From assembly GCF_000348945.1 (NCBI RefSeq), contig NZ_AOCK01000012.1:62001-126000 (forward strand): a stretch of DNA of 64,000 bases, written 5' to 3'. The position numbers and the translations under genes were made by a program. How positions within the stretch are numbered: the first letter of the stretch is position 1; the number at the start of each line of letters is the position of its first letter. Shown here piece by piece: positions 47,222-55,556 of this stretch. The DNA is from Paeniglutamicibacter gangotriensis Lz1y (GTDB taxonomy: Bacteria > Actinomycetota > Actinomycetes > Actinomycetales > Micrococcaceae). The notes below the pieces were generated by a model. The model made no database searches, was not told the DNA's origin, and saw nothing but the letters and a program-made list of their open reading frames with translations.

Positions 47222-47931
47222 GCCGTAACGCTCCCGTATTTGACCAGCCGGCGGTAAGCGGCAACGGCCTCGGCAGCCGGCCCGTCGAAAACAATGTGGC
47301 CACCGGAGACCAGCAGCGCACGGTCGGCGCGTGCGGCGAAGTCCAGATCGTGCGTGGCGTAGATGACCTGCTGGTCCAGGGCATCGAGCGTGTCTTGCAG
47401 CAGTTCGTTGTTGGCCAGATCCAGCAGTGTGGTGGGTTCATCGGCGACGAGGATGTCTTGACCGGCGGCCAGCACGCTGCACAGTGCCACCAACTGCCGT
47501 TCACCTCCGGAGAGATCGTAGATGCTGCGCTCCGCTAGGTGTTCCAGGCCAAGCCGAGCCAAGGCTGCAAGCGCCGCGGCTGAGCGTGCGTCGCGGTTCT
47601 TGTGGCTGGTCTTCAAGGACAGTTCGATGTCCTCGCAGACCACCGGCATCACCAGTTGGGAGAGCGGGTCGGTGAACAGGAAGCCGACGCGACTGCGGAC
47701 CTCTTTGGCTTGGCGCGCGGTGTCGAATCCGTGCACCTGAACGGTGCCCGTCGAGGGCGAGACCAGCCCGTTGATCATACGCAGCAGTGTCGATTTGCCC
47801 GAGCCGTTGGCGCCGATCACGGCGATACGTCTCTCGCCGAGGGCTAGGGTACAGGGGGCCAGGACGGTACGAGGTTCCTGCTCGGGGGTTTCGGCGGGCA
47901 GAACCAGCCCGGCGCTATTGAATCGGATCAC
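47218..47931 (-). CDS. bioM: ECF transporter ATPase subunit (BioM/EcfA)
   Basis: This 237-residue ABC ATPase powers biotin uptake. Walker A is VIGANGSGKSTLLR, the Q-loop region DPLSQLVM, the signature LSGGERQLVAL, and Walker B ILVADEPTTLLDLAN. The GTG at 47931 gives the normal family length; the frame continues upstream across bioY in another register and should not be used. Only one ATPase gene is present, so it is likely to form a homodimer. It is coupled to bioN and lies 59 bp after bioY. Confidence 0.92.
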   Translation of the reverse strand: MIRFNSAGLVLPAETPEQEPRTVLAPCTLALGERRIAVIGANGSGKSTLLRMINGLVSPSTGTVQVHGFDTARQAKEVRSRVGFLFTDPLSQLVMPVVCEDIELSLKTSHKNRDARSAAALAALARLGLEHLAERSIYDLSGGERQLVALCSVLAAGQDILVADEPTTLLDLANNELLQDTLDALDQQVIYATHDLDFAARADRALLVSGGHIVFDGPAAEAVAAYRRLVKYGSVTA

Positions 47932-47990
47932 GCTTAACGGTATTCCCTGCTGCTGGTGTGGAGCGAATGACTGGGGGAATCGGCCGCGAC

Positions 47991-48605
47991 TCAGCCTTGA
48001 AAACGGCGGCGGGCGAAACCGGGGAAGGCTTTGAAAACGCTGACGGCGATGGCGGCAGCCAGCAAGTTTTTCACCACGTCGCCGGGCCAGTAGGCCATGT
48101 CCAGGATGAAAGCCTGACTCAGCGGGATCTGGGCGTTCAAGCTCATACCCAGGATGCCCAGCGGGTGGGTCACGAAGATCGAGCCGGCCATGGCGGCCAA
48201 GAACAGCCAGAGGAAGCGGCGGCGTCGTGCCACTTTGCGCAGTACCAGAGTGGCCAAAGCGCCGGTGAGCAGTGCAGCGATGGGGAAGGCCAACAGGTAG
48301 CCGGCGCTGGGGGCGGCGAGCGAACCCAGCCCGCCGGAGAACTTGGCGAAAATCGGTACACCGGCCAATCCGACCAGCACGTATAGGCCCACAGCGGAGC
48401 CGCCGCGCAACGAACCCAGGGTGAGCGCGGCGATTCCGATCCCCATGGTCTGCAAGGTGATGGGGACACCCAATGCACCTACCGGGACCGCCGGGACCAG
48501 GGTCAGTACTGCGATAAGTGCGGCGAAGACGGAGACCAAGGCGAGGTCGCGGGCGCCGATCTTGGTGGGGGTGTGTCCCTCGAGATGATGGCTGGTGGTG
48601 CTCAT
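47991..48605 (-). CDS. bioY: Biotin-binding ECF substrate subunit BioY
   Basis: This 204-residue membrane protein binds biotin with high affinity. The family motif VPVGALGVPITLQTMGI and the conserved AGVPIFAKFSGGLGSLAAPSAGYLLAFP are both visible, and six membrane helices can be drawn. The start is ATG 48605 (STTSHHLEGHTPTK). No other biotin gene is in the window. The upstream region carries two tandem palindromes that look like biotin-repressor (BioQ) boxes. Confidence 0.96.
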   Translation of the reverse strand: MSTTSHHLEGHTPTKIGARDLALVSVFAALIAVLTLVPAVPVGALGVPITLQTMGIGIAALTLGSLRGGSAVGLYVLVGLAGVPIFAKFSGGLGSLAAPSAGYLLAFPIAALLTGALATLVLRKVARRRRFLWLFLAAMAGSIFVTHPLGILGMSLNAQIPLSQAFILDMAYWPGDVVKNLLAAAIAVSVFKAFPGFARRRFQG

Positions 48606-48679
48606 GGCTTGGTGTTCCTGTCGGTTCGTCTATGGTGCGGGCGGCGCCGTTAAATGGTCGGGCAGATGCGCTACCGAAA

Positions 48680-48721
48680 ACAATACTTGAACGCCGTTCA
48701 AAAGTCTTGATCACTGTTCAA
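48680..48721 (-). promoter_or_regulatory. Two tandem BioQ-like operators over the bioY promoter
   Basis: TTGAACGCCGTTCAA (48687-48701) is a perfect palindrome around a central base. TTGATCACTGTTCAA (48707-48721) is the same box with one mismatch. Their centres are 20 bp apart, about two helical turns, so two dimers would bind the same face. A minus-strand -10, TATTGT (48685-48680), directly adjoins the first box. The TGAAC-N3-GTTCA core is the pattern I recall for BioQ, the TetR-type biotin repressor of actinobacteria. Confidence 0.75.
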
Positions 48722-48769
48722 TAAGTGACTTTTGCCACATGCGGGTGCAGCCTTGGCGCACCCGAGGGC

Positions 48770-50224
48770 TCATTGCAACATCGAGGTCAGTCGCGCCAAA
48801 TTATCCAGCGCACGCTCGCGCAGCGGGCGGGCCAGCCACTGGTCAAGCTTTAGCTCGCGCGAGTTTCCACGGTACAGGTCCTCGACCGCCAACAGATCCG
48901 CAAGCAGTGCCGGGCCGTGCAGCAGCACCGAGATCTCCATGTTCAAGGAGAACGAACGCATGTCCATGTTCGAGGAACCAATGACGGCAACCTCATTGTC
49001 GATGGAGAAATGCTTGGCGTGAAGCACCCGCGGAGCCCGATACAGGTAGATCCGCACCCCGGCCCGCAACAGGACCTCGTAGTAGGAGCGCTGCGCGTGG
49101 TGGACCATGGCCTGGTCTCCGATTTCCGAGACGAATAGCTCCACCGGGACCCCGCGTGCGGCGGTGGTGAGGATTGCCAGCAGGATCGATTCATCGGGCA
49201 CGAAGTAGGGGCTGGTGATCGAGACCCGCGTGGTGGCCTGGTGGATCATCATGGTGAAGAGCTTGAGGCTGTTGTCGTTCTCGAAGCTTGGCCCGCTGGG
49301 CAGCACCTGCGCGTCGATGTCCCCGTTGACGGCCTCCAGCTCGATGGGGGAGGTGTCCAGGGCCAACCGTTCACCCGTTTCGCTGTACCAATCGGTGATG
49401 AATACCGCGTCGAGTTCGCGCACTGCCGGGCCTTGGACGCGGATCATCAGTTCGTGCCACGACAGGCCCCGCTTGATGTTCTTGGCCTTGTGATAGCGCG
49501 GTTCGATGAGATTCATCGAACCGGTGAAGCCCACCGAGGAGTCGATGATCAGCAGCTTGCGGTGGTTGCGCAGATCGGGGCGCTGCCATTGTCCGCGCCA
49601 GGGCCGCAGCGGGAGCATATGGTGAAGATGCGCCCCGATCGATTCCAGGAACGCTGCGGTCTCGCGGCGCCGCGGGTACATCTGCGCCGCAACATGGTCC
49701 AGCAGCACCCGGACGTTGACTCCGCGAGCGGTGGCCCTGGCGAGGGCTTGGAAGAATGGTTCGGTGGCCTGATCGAGCACCCCGATGTAGAACTGCACGT
49801 GCACCCTGTGTTGTGCAGCATCGATGGCGTCTGCCATTTGCGCGATCGTTCCCAGATAGTCGTCGTTGAGCGTGATGTCGTTCCCGCCGACCATGGGTAG
49901 CGCCCCGAGGTTCCTGTTCAATTCGGTGGCCGGGCCCAGCCAACGTGGCCAGTCCGGTTCGTGGCTGGTGCGCCAGGGGCCGGCCGTGCGCTCGAGCATC
50001 AGCGTGTTGACCTCGCGTTGCTTGGCGCGGCGGTGTGCGGGAAGGCGGCCGAAGCCGATCAGCAGGAAGGTCAAGGCACCCAGGAACGGGATGAATACGA
50101 TGGCCATGACCCAGGCGATGGCCTCGGCGGGCTTGCGATTGCGCGAGACCAGGATCGTGGCCAGCAGTCCAAGGGCCACATGCCCGGCGCCCAAGGCCAG
50201 AGCCCACCAGTCGAAATCGCTCAT
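48770..50224 (-). CDS. cls: Cardiolipin synthase (phospholipase D family)
   Basis: This 484-residue membrane enzyme makes cardiolipin from two phosphatidylglycerols. Two N-terminal membrane helices (about residues 5-55) precede two phospholipase D domains. The two catalytic motifs are HRKLLIID in the first domain and HAKHFSID in the second (H-x-K-x4-D). I use ATG 50224 (SDFDWWALALGAGHVALG); an upstream start would overlap the AI-2E gene stop. The 19-bp gap suggests an operon with that gene. Most actinobacteria use a CDP-alcohol-type enzyme for cardiolipin, so this may be a second or alternative enzyme. Confidence 0.92.
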   Translation of the reverse strand: MSDFDWWALALGAGHVALGLLATILVSRNRKPAEAIAWVMAIVFIPFLGALTFLLIGFGRLPAHRRAKQREVNTLMLERTAGPWRTSHEPDWPRWLGPATELNRNLGALPMVGGNDITLNDDYLGTIAQMADAIDAAQHRVHVQFYIGVLDQATEPFFQALARATARGVNVRVLLDHVAAQMYPRRRETAAFLESIGAHLHHMLPLRPWRGQWQRPDLRNHRKLLIIDSSVGFTGSMNLIEPRYHKAKNIKRGLSWHELMIRVQGPAVRELDAVFITDWYSETGERLALDTSPIELEAVNGDIDAQVLPSGPSFENDNSLKLFTMMIHQATTRVSITSPYFVPDESILLAILTTAARGVPVELFVSEIGDQAMVHHAQRSYYEVLLRAGVRIYLYRAPRVLHAKHFSIDNEVAVIGSSNMDMRSFSLNMEISVLLHGPALLADLLAVEDLYRGNSRELKLDQWLARPLRERALDNLARLTSMLQ

Positions 50225-50243
50225 GCTCTCAGTCCCTCGCGGC

Positions 50244-51278
50244 TCATCGCGCGGCCTGCGCCGGGACAACGACCTTCTTGAGGATCAGCAGGATCGCCGC
50301 CGAGGTCGGGCAGGCCACCAGCGCGCCGAGCAGACCGGCCAGGGTGCCGCCTGCAAGCGCCCCGATCAACACCATCGAGGCGGGGATGCGGATGGCCTTG
50401 CCGACCACTTTCGGAGTGAGCACGTAGGCCTCGATCTGCATGTAGGCGACCATGACCACGAGCACTACCAGCGCGGTGCCGGGGGAGTGGAAGAGCGCCA
50501 CGACGGTGACGATGCTGGTGCTGATGACCGACCCGATCAGCGGGATCATGGTGAGCGGCAGGGCCAGGACTCCAAGTACCGCGGCGAAGGGTACCTGCAG
50601 CACGGTCAGGAGGATGAAGGTGAAGGTCGCGTTGATGGCTGCAAGGATGGCCATTCCGCTGAGGTAGCTGCCGACCGAGGCTGCGATCTCCTCGCCCAGC
50701 TCGCGCACCCGCACCCGTTTCGAGGCCGGGACCAGATCGTAGAAGCCGTTTTTCATCGATTCCAGACCAATGACAAAGTACATGGTCAGCATCGTCACGA
50801 AGAGCACCGCAAAGACGCCGTTGGCGAACCCGAAGCCGGCCTTTAAGGCACCGTTGCCCACGGTGAGCCACACCGACGGGTCAGCAACGGTGCGCTGCAG
50901 CCATTCAAGGCCCGGCACCAGGGCGCCGCCTAGGGTTTCATTGAGTTCGCTGAACCACACCTGGGATTCGATTCCTTCAAGGCTTGAGGGAAGCGATATC
51001 AACAGCTTTCGGCCTTCGGTGACCAACAGCGGAATGACCAGGGCCAGCACCAGTGCGGAGAAGACCAGAAGTGCGGCAATGACGCACAGTACCGCCTTGA
51101 CCCGGCTAAGTCCCAGGCGTTCGAGCCTGCTGACCACCGGATCCAGTCCCAGCGCCACAAATAGCGCCACGAACACCAGCGTCAGCACGTAGGTCAACGA
51201 AACGACTGCCGCACCCAGCCCGAGCGCGACCAGCACCCCGAGCGTTACAACAAACCCTGACCTGAACGTTGGTTTCAT
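50244..51278 (-). CDS. AI-2E family transporter (YdiK/PerM type)
   Basis: This 344-residue membrane protein has eight predicted helices and the PF01594 family C-terminal pattern VLALPLTMIPLIGSVISTSI, VVLVVMVAYMQIEAYVLTPK and VVGKAIRIPASMVLIGALAGG. Family members have been proposed to export autoinducer-2 or to act as Na+/H+ antiporters, so no substrate should be assigned. I start at ATG 51278; an ATG at 51320 gives 14 more positively charged residues. It is upstream of cls and probably cotranscribed. Confidence 0.88.
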   Translation of the reverse strand: MKPTFRSGFVVTLGVLVALGLGAAVVSLTYVLTLVFVALFVALGLDPVVSRLERLGLSRVKAVLCVIAALLVFSALVLALVIPLLVTEGRKLLISLPSSLEGIESQVWFSELNETLGGALVPGLEWLQRTVADPSVWLTVGNGALKAGFGFANGVFAVLFVTMLTMYFVIGLESMKNGFYDLVPASKRVRVRELGEEIAASVGSYLSGMAILAAINATFTFILLTVLQVPFAAVLGVLALPLTMIPLIGSVISTSIVTVVALFHSPGTALVVLVVMVAYMQIEAYVLTPKVVGKAIRIPASMVLIGALAGGTLAGLLGALVACPTSAAILLILKKVVVPAQAAR

Positions 51279-51367
51279 GAAGTACGCACCTTTTCTCCGC
51301 TGCCGCTTGTAGAAGATCATGCCATCACACCGTCCATGGAGCGCCCTAGACGCGAAGAGGAGGCAGA

Positions 51368-51835
51368 ATGGAACCCATGGACATGGGTGAGACGGCCGCG
51401 CAGGACCTGAGCGTGGGACAGGTCGCTGCCAGATCGGGCGTTGCCGTCTCGGCGCTGCACTACTACGAGCGTGAGGGGCTGATTTCCTCGTGGCGCACCT
51501 CTGGCAATCAGCGTCGCTTTGATCGCAGCGTGCTGCGGCGCGTGGCTGTGATCAGGGCGGCCCAGCGCGCCGGAATCCCCTTGGCCTCCATCGCGGAGAT
51601 CTTTGCCGGGTTACCCGACGACCAGACCCCGCTCAAGGAAGACTGGCAGGCTGTTTCCGCAGCCTGGCGCGATGACCTGCAGGAGCGGATCCACCAGCTG
51701 CAATCACTACGTGACGGGCTCGGCGGCTGCATTGGTTGCGGCTGCCTCTCCTTGGCCGAATGCGGGTTTGTTAACCCCAATGACCAGCTGGCCGACGAAC
51801 GTGGAGGGGCAAAGCTGTTTCGCGATAGCCTGTGA
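51368..51835 (+). CDS. soxR: Redox-sensitive MerR-type regulator SoxR
   Basis: This 155-residue MerR-family activator has the helix-turn-helix LSVGQVAARSGVAVSALHYY, a coiled dimerisation helix, and the SoxR [2Fe-2S] ligand motif CIGCGCLSLAEC near residue 124 (C-x2-C-x-C-x5-C). Oxidation of the cluster by redox-cycling compounds or superoxide activates target promoters. ATG 51368 follows GAGGAGG. In non-enteric bacteria SoxR acts directly on a few genes without SoxS. A palindromic SoxR box lies 5 bp after its stop codon, in the promoter of the flavin reductase gene. Confidence 0.95.
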   Translation: MEPMDMGETAAQDLSVGQVAARSGVAVSALHYYEREGLISSWRTSGNQRRFDRSVLRRVAVIRAAQRAGIPLASIAEIFAGLPDDQTPLKEDWQAVSAAWRDDLQERIHQLQSLRDGLGGCIGCGCLSLAECGFVNPNDQLADERGGAKLFRDSL

Positions 51836-51836
51836 T

Positions 51837-51867
51837 TTGACCTCAACCAAGGTTGAGGTTCTAGCGT
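51837..51867 (+). promoter_or_regulatory. SoxR-controlled promoter with 19-bp spacer
   Basis: CCTCAACCAAGGTTGAGG (51841-51858) has perfect 8-nt arms and the CCTCAA-N6-TTGAGG form of the E. coli SoxR box. It lies between a -35 TTGACC (51837-51842) and a -10 TAGCGT (51862-51867). The 19-bp spacing is the over-long spacing typical of MerR-type promoters, which the activator untwists. Confidence 0.88.
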
Positions 51868-51937
51868 TGGGGTAGCAGATAAGGATAATTCCGGGCCCAG
51901 GGGCCACGGATCCTGATGAGAGGAACTTCCACCAGCC

Positions 51938-52456
51938 GTGCACACCCAACTTCCGCCAGCAGTCATCACGGAGCAGTTCCGTGCCGCCTTCGGCAACCAC
52001 CCCGCCGGAGTGGCCGTCGTAACGGCTTCCGGCGCACGCGGACCGGTAGGCATCACCGCTTCGTCGTTGATTTCGGTTTCGGCGGACCCGGCGTATCTAG
52101 CTTTCAACATTGCTAGGAGTTCCGGGGCCGCCCGGGCAATCCTGGAGGCGGAAACTGTCGTGGTGCACCTGCTTACGGCAGGCAACGCAGACATTGCCGC
52201 GTTGTTTGCTGGTCCCGGAGAAAATCGCTTCACCAACGTGCCGCACTGGGAGGCCTTGCCCGGCGGAGAACCCCTGATCCATGGATTGGGTGCCGCCATG
52301 CGTTGCTCGATCGAGTCCCGGGTCCCGGCGGGGCCGGCAACAGTCGTCGTAGCAGAAGTCCTCGAGATCTTCGAGGGCCAAGCAAGTGCCGCGCCACTGG
52401 TCTACCACCGGCGCGGCTACCACAGCATTGGTGAGCACACGCGACTCACCGATTGA
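51938..52456 (+). CDS. Flavin reductase family protein (FMN-binding split barrel)
   Basis: This 172-residue protein resembles DIM6/NTAB flavin reductases, which use NAD(P)H to reduce free FMN or FAD or serve a partner monooxygenase. Conserved are FGNHPAGVAVVTA, VGITASSLISVSADPAYLAF and the C-terminal YHRRGYHSIG. GTG 51938 is the best start; a GAGAGGA lies 13 nt upstream, slightly far. No monooxygenase partner is adjacent. The SoxR promoter places it in the response to redox-cycling compounds, and sodA copy 2 follows 60 bp later on the same strand. Confidence 0.88.
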   Translation: MHTQLPPAVITEQFRAAFGNHPAGVAVVTASGARGPVGITASSLISVSADPAYLAFNIARSSGAARAILEAETVVVHLLTAGNADIAALFAGPGENRFTNVPHWEALPGGEPLIHGLGAAMRCSIESRVPAGPATVVVAEVLEIFEGQASAAPLVYHRRGYHSIGEHTRLTD

Positions 52457-52495
52457 CCGGACTCCCGGAGGAACCGGGCGCTGGATCCCATAAAA

Positions 52496-53155
52496 CACGA
52501 GAATGAGGAGTCAATTTTGGCTATTTATACCTTGCCTGAGCTGCAGTACGATTACGCGGCGTTGGAGCCGAACATTTCGGCGCGGATCATGGAGTTGCAC
52601 CACTCCAAGCACCATGCCGCGTATGTTGCCGGCGCGAATTCGGCGTGGGAGCAGTTGGCGGAGGCCCGCGAGAAGGGCGAATTCGGCAATGTGCCGAAGC
52701 TTTCCAAGGATCTGGCGTTCCACTTGGGTGGTCACACCAACCACTCGATCTTCTGGAACAACCTGTCCCCGGAAGGTGGAGACAAGCCAGAGGGTGAATT
52801 GGCTGCCGCGATTGATGATGCGTTTGGTTCGTTTGACGCTTTCCGTGCGCACTTCACTGCTGCGGCGATGAGCTTGCAGGGTTCGGGTTGGGCATTGCTG
52901 GGCTTTGAGGGCCTGGGTTCCCAGTTGGTCATCGAGCAGCTTTACGATCAGCAGGGCAACGTGCCGGTGGCAACGACTCCGTTGTTGATGCTGGACATGT
53001 GGGAGCACGCTTTCTACCTGGATTACGTGAATGTTAAGGCCGATTACGTGAAGGCTTTTTGGAACATCGTGAACTGGGCTGATGTGTCGGCTCGCTTCGA
53101 GGCTGCCCGTGCTGGTGCGGCGCAGTTGATCGTCCCGGGCAAGTAACACACCCGA
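52496..53155 (+). repeat. Duplicated sodA segment, copy 2
   Basis: This 660-bp unit is nearly identical to 22598-23256. Sequences on both sides are unrelated to those around copy 1, so the unit consists of the ribosome-binding site, gene and 9 nt of tail only. Confidence 0.92.
52517..53146 (+). CDS. Superoxide dismutase, Mn/Fe type, copy 2
   Basis: This 209-residue enzyme is identical to copy 1 except N19, A35 and W44; all metal ligands are kept. It lies 60 bp downstream of the flavin reductase gene with no strong terminator between, so it can be transcribed from the SoxR promoter. A separate weak promoter in the 60-bp gap cannot be excluded. Placement makes it the stress-inducible counterpart of copy 1, which follows whiA and has no visible SoxR box. 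Direct repeats in the same orientation 30 kb apart could recombine. Confidence 0.97.
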   Translation: MAIYTLPELQYDYAALEPNISARIMELHHSKHHAAYVAGANSAWEQLAEAREKGEFGNVPKLSKDLAFHLGGHTNHSIFWNNLSPEGGDKPEGELAAAIDDAFGSFDAFRAHFTAAAMSLQGSGWALLGFEGLGSQLVIEQLYDQQGNVPVATTPLLMLDMWEHAFYLDYVNVKADYVKAFWNIVNWADVSARFEAARAGAAQLIVPGK

Positions 53156-53165
53156 GCTCAACGCA

Positions 53166-53214
53166 AGGGGCGGGCCTTGCTTCGGTTTTTAGTCCGAGGC
53201 GAGGTCCGCCCCCT
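53166..53214. terminator. Hairpin between sodA copy 2 and the DUF5129 gene
   Basis: A 20-bp stem (53166-53185 with 53194-53214, three G-T pairs and one bulge) encloses a T-rich 8-nt loop. It lies between convergent genes and can act on both. Confidence 0.6.
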
Positions 53215-53244
53215 GTGCGTTTGTCCCTCGGGCAGGCTGGCCGA

Positions 53245-54693
53245 TCAGAAGCGGGAGGAGGAACCCGAACCGGAGAAGCTCCCGCCACTGGAACCGTATC
53301 CAGTGCTGCCGCCCGTCGACGAGCTCGCGCTACGGCTTTCCTGGACGCTTGAACGTCCTGAACGGTAGCCGACGCTGAAGCCCACGACCGACCAGAACCT
53401 GTTGGAAGGGTAGACGGTGCCAAGGATGCTGTGGTTCGAGGAATGGCTCGTGCCGCTGGCCTCGGGGGTACGCATGGCGGCGCGCATCATCTTCTCTTCT
53501 TCCTTGTCCTTGGCAAACTTCGCGATCACTGCCTCGGAGTACTCCTTGAGCACCTCGGTCAACTCCTCGCGAGCCGCAGCAATCTTGTCGAGCCCGTCCT
53601 CGGGGGAAAGCTGCCGGGATTGCAGGGCCGCACCCCACTTTTCCACCTCGTCAGCGGTCATGGTCTTGAAGCGCGTGAGCGCAATGGCTGCCGGGGCATC
53701 GGGAACGGCATGTTTGCCGGTGACCAGCGGGTCGATTTCGGCGAGGTCCTCACGCAGCGGAGCCAGCTGCCGCTCCCATGCCGCGGCCCACCCCGATCCC
53801 ATGTTCAACAGCATGTTGGTATCTGCGATCACGTCATCGAGCCGGTCCAGCTCCGTGGCCTTGCCCGCGTACTTCTCCATGAACAAGGCTGTTTCCTTGC
53901 GCTGGTGCAACTTCGTATCCATATCATTTGCCTTGTTGCCCTGTTCGGCCAGGTCGTTGTAGGCGGCCATGAATCCGCGGTATTTCTCTAGCACGAGGCT
54001 GCCATAACGCGAATCGCCGTTGATGGTCTTCGCATTCAGCTCGGTGGCTTCGAGATCCAGGCTGACGTTCGAGTAGCTGGCGTTGCCAATCTCCAGCGCC
54101 TTTTCGGAACGGGTCCGGTAGGTCTTGCGCACATACAACGTGCTGCCGACGCTGATCCCGCCGACCACCAGGATTCCGCCGCTCCACGCATAAAGCTTCG
54201 GGGACTTGTACCAGGGACGGTTCATCAACTGTGCTGCCCGCTCGACGCCGGCGATGCTTCCGTCAGTCCATTGGGCTTCTTTGAACAGATCCTTGGTGGC
54301 GTTCTGGATGTCATCTCGTTGGCCGGGAGAAACCTTTCGATCCTCTCCGAAATATGTCCCGACCTGTCGGCCTGCGGGGTCCAGCGCAAAGACGAATAGC
54401 GAGTCGGCCCACTTTTGCCTGTCGCTGCTTAACCATTCGGGATGCTTTTCGCGCGCAAAACGCAGCACTTCCTCATTGAGGTTGTCGCTTTCGTTCCCCG
54501 CCCGCGTGTAGATGGCGACCTTGGTCGGCTCGTTGAACTTGATCTTTTCGATGGCCGGGAGCAGGGTGTTCGCATCAAGGGTGCCGGCCGTGTCCTCGAT
54601 GACAATGTCGGTTGCTTGGGAGGCACTTGCCGCGGGAGCGCCGCCGATCAAAAACAGTGCGCCCAGGGCAAGGATGGAGAGAAGCTTTCGCAT
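53245..54693 (-). CDS. Secreted/membrane DUF5129-type protein with Ser/Gly-rich tail
   Basis: This 482-residue protein has a signal peptide (residues 1-25, LLSILALGALFLIGG ... ASASQA). A TPM-like N-terminal domain follows (about 28-140), with the pattern IVIEDTAGTLDANTLLPAIE and DSLFVFALDPAGRQVGTYFG. One membrane helix lies near residue 170 (AWSGGILVVGGISVGSTLYV). Then comes a long, charged, mostly helical region (about 195-415), probably coiled coil, and a final tail very rich in Ser and Gly with SGRSSVQESRSASSS and GYGSSGGSFSGSGSSS. I assign it to the actinobacterial DUF5129 group; its function is unknown. It resembles in layout the TPM/YgcG proteins, which also end in a Gly/Ser-rich tail. 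Confidence 0.8.
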   Translation of the reverse strand: MRKLLSILALGALFLIGGAPAASASQATDIVIEDTAGTLDANTLLPAIEKIKFNEPTKVAIYTRAGNESDNLNEEVLRFAREKHPEWLSSDRQKWADSLFVFALDPAGRQVGTYFGEDRKVSPGQRDDIQNATKDLFKEAQWTDGSIAGVERAAQLMNRPWYKSPKLYAWSGGILVVGGISVGSTLYVRKTYRTRSEKALEIGNASYSNVSLDLEATELNAKTINGDSRYGSLVLEKYRGFMAAYNDLAEQGNKANDMDTKLHQRKETALFMEKYAGKATELDRLDDVIADTNMLLNMGSGWAAAWERQLAPLREDLAEIDPLVTGKHAVPDAPAAIALTRFKTMTADEVEKWGAALQSRQLSPEDGLDKIAAAREELTEVLKEYSEAVIAKFAKDKEEEKMMRAAMRTPEASGTSHSSNHSILGTVYPSNRFWSVVGFSVGYRSGRSSVQESRSASSSTGGSTGYGSSGGSFSGSGSSSRF

Positions 54694-54779
54694 GAATATT
54701 GCCGTTCGTCGATTGCAGTCTTCTTTAGAACCCTAGCTGGATTAGACCAATCGATCGATTCCGGGTTGCTGGGCCAGGT

Positions 54780-55556
54780 CTACTTACCCAAAAAGAACAG
54801 TAAAGTTCTGAGAGAGTCGGCGAGAACTGGAGCTTGTTCAGCGACGAGAAGAAGCCCCAATACGATCATGATCAGCCCGCTGAACAAGGTAATGAACCGT
54901 GCCGCTGTTGGACGCTGGCGCAGCAACACCCGCGCACCCAATGCCACGCCCGAGTAGATGAAAATGGACAGGATCATGTGGCTGATGCCCAGCAAAGCCG
55001 TCTGTACCGGCACTGGGAACGCAGCATCTGCATGAATGAACTGTGGGATCAGTGCCAAGTAGAGCAGCAATGCCTTGGGGTTGGTCCCACTGGTACCCAG
55101 ACCGCGAAGAAACGCGGGCCCGAAGAAGCGCTCCTTCGTCGCTGCGGGCGCAGCGGACCGTACGATCGTGCGAACTGCCGTGTCTACGCCACCGTGTTCG
55201 CCTGTGTAGGAGCCTTGCGTCGGTGTTTCACTTTGTACCGCCGACAGCATGCCTGAGTCGGCGCTGAATCCTGCGCCGCGCCAGGACCGTGCCGTGCTGA
55301 TACCCAACCAGAGCAGGTAAGCCGCACCTGCCAGCGTGATCCAGGACAGCAACCGGGGGTTGCTCGCCACCAGGGTGGCCATGCCGGCGACGATGAGGGT
55401 TGTATGGAAAATGTATCCACTGCACAATCCAGCAACGGCGGAAGTGACCTTGTGCCGCCCAAGGCCAGCAGAAATCGCATAGGCCCAGTCGGCGCCGGGA
55501 GTCATGGCGAGAGCGAACGACACCCCAAGAAATCCAAGAATGGTTGCGATGTCCAT
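54780..55556 (-). CDS. LysE/RhtB family amino-acid exporter
   Basis: This 258-residue exporter has the family N-terminus LGFLGVSFALAMTPGADWAY and the second-half repeat ... GTSGTNPKALLLYLALIPQF. About six membrane helices are visible. The loop between helices 3 and 4 (about residues 100-150, SAVQSETPTQGSYTGEHGG and RTIVRSAAPAAT) is about 45 residues longer than usual for RhtB proteins, which average about 205-210 residues. ATG 55556 is chosen after AAAGAG. The exported amino acid is unknown. It diverges from an Lrp/AsnC regulator, the usual partner of LysE-type exporters. Confidence 0.9.
   Translation of the reverse strand: MDIATILGFLGVSFALAMTPGADWAYAISAGLGRHKVTSAVAGLCSGYIFHTTLIVAGMATLVASNPRLLSWITLAGAAYLLWLGISTARSWRGAGFSADSGMLSAVQSETPTQGSYTGEHGGVDTAVRTIVRSAAPAATKERFFGPAFLRGLGTSGTNPKALLLYLALIPQFIHADAAFPVPVQTALLGISHMILSIFIYSGVALGARVLLRQRPTAARFITLFSGLIMIVLGLLLVAEQAPVLADSLRTLLFFLGK

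Noticed and set aside
48687-48721. TTGAAC/GTTCAA palindromes as LexA boxes
   Set aside because: Arm sequence and 3-nt spacing differ from TCGAAC-N4-GTTCGA, and bioY has no SOS link; a biotin repressor fits better.
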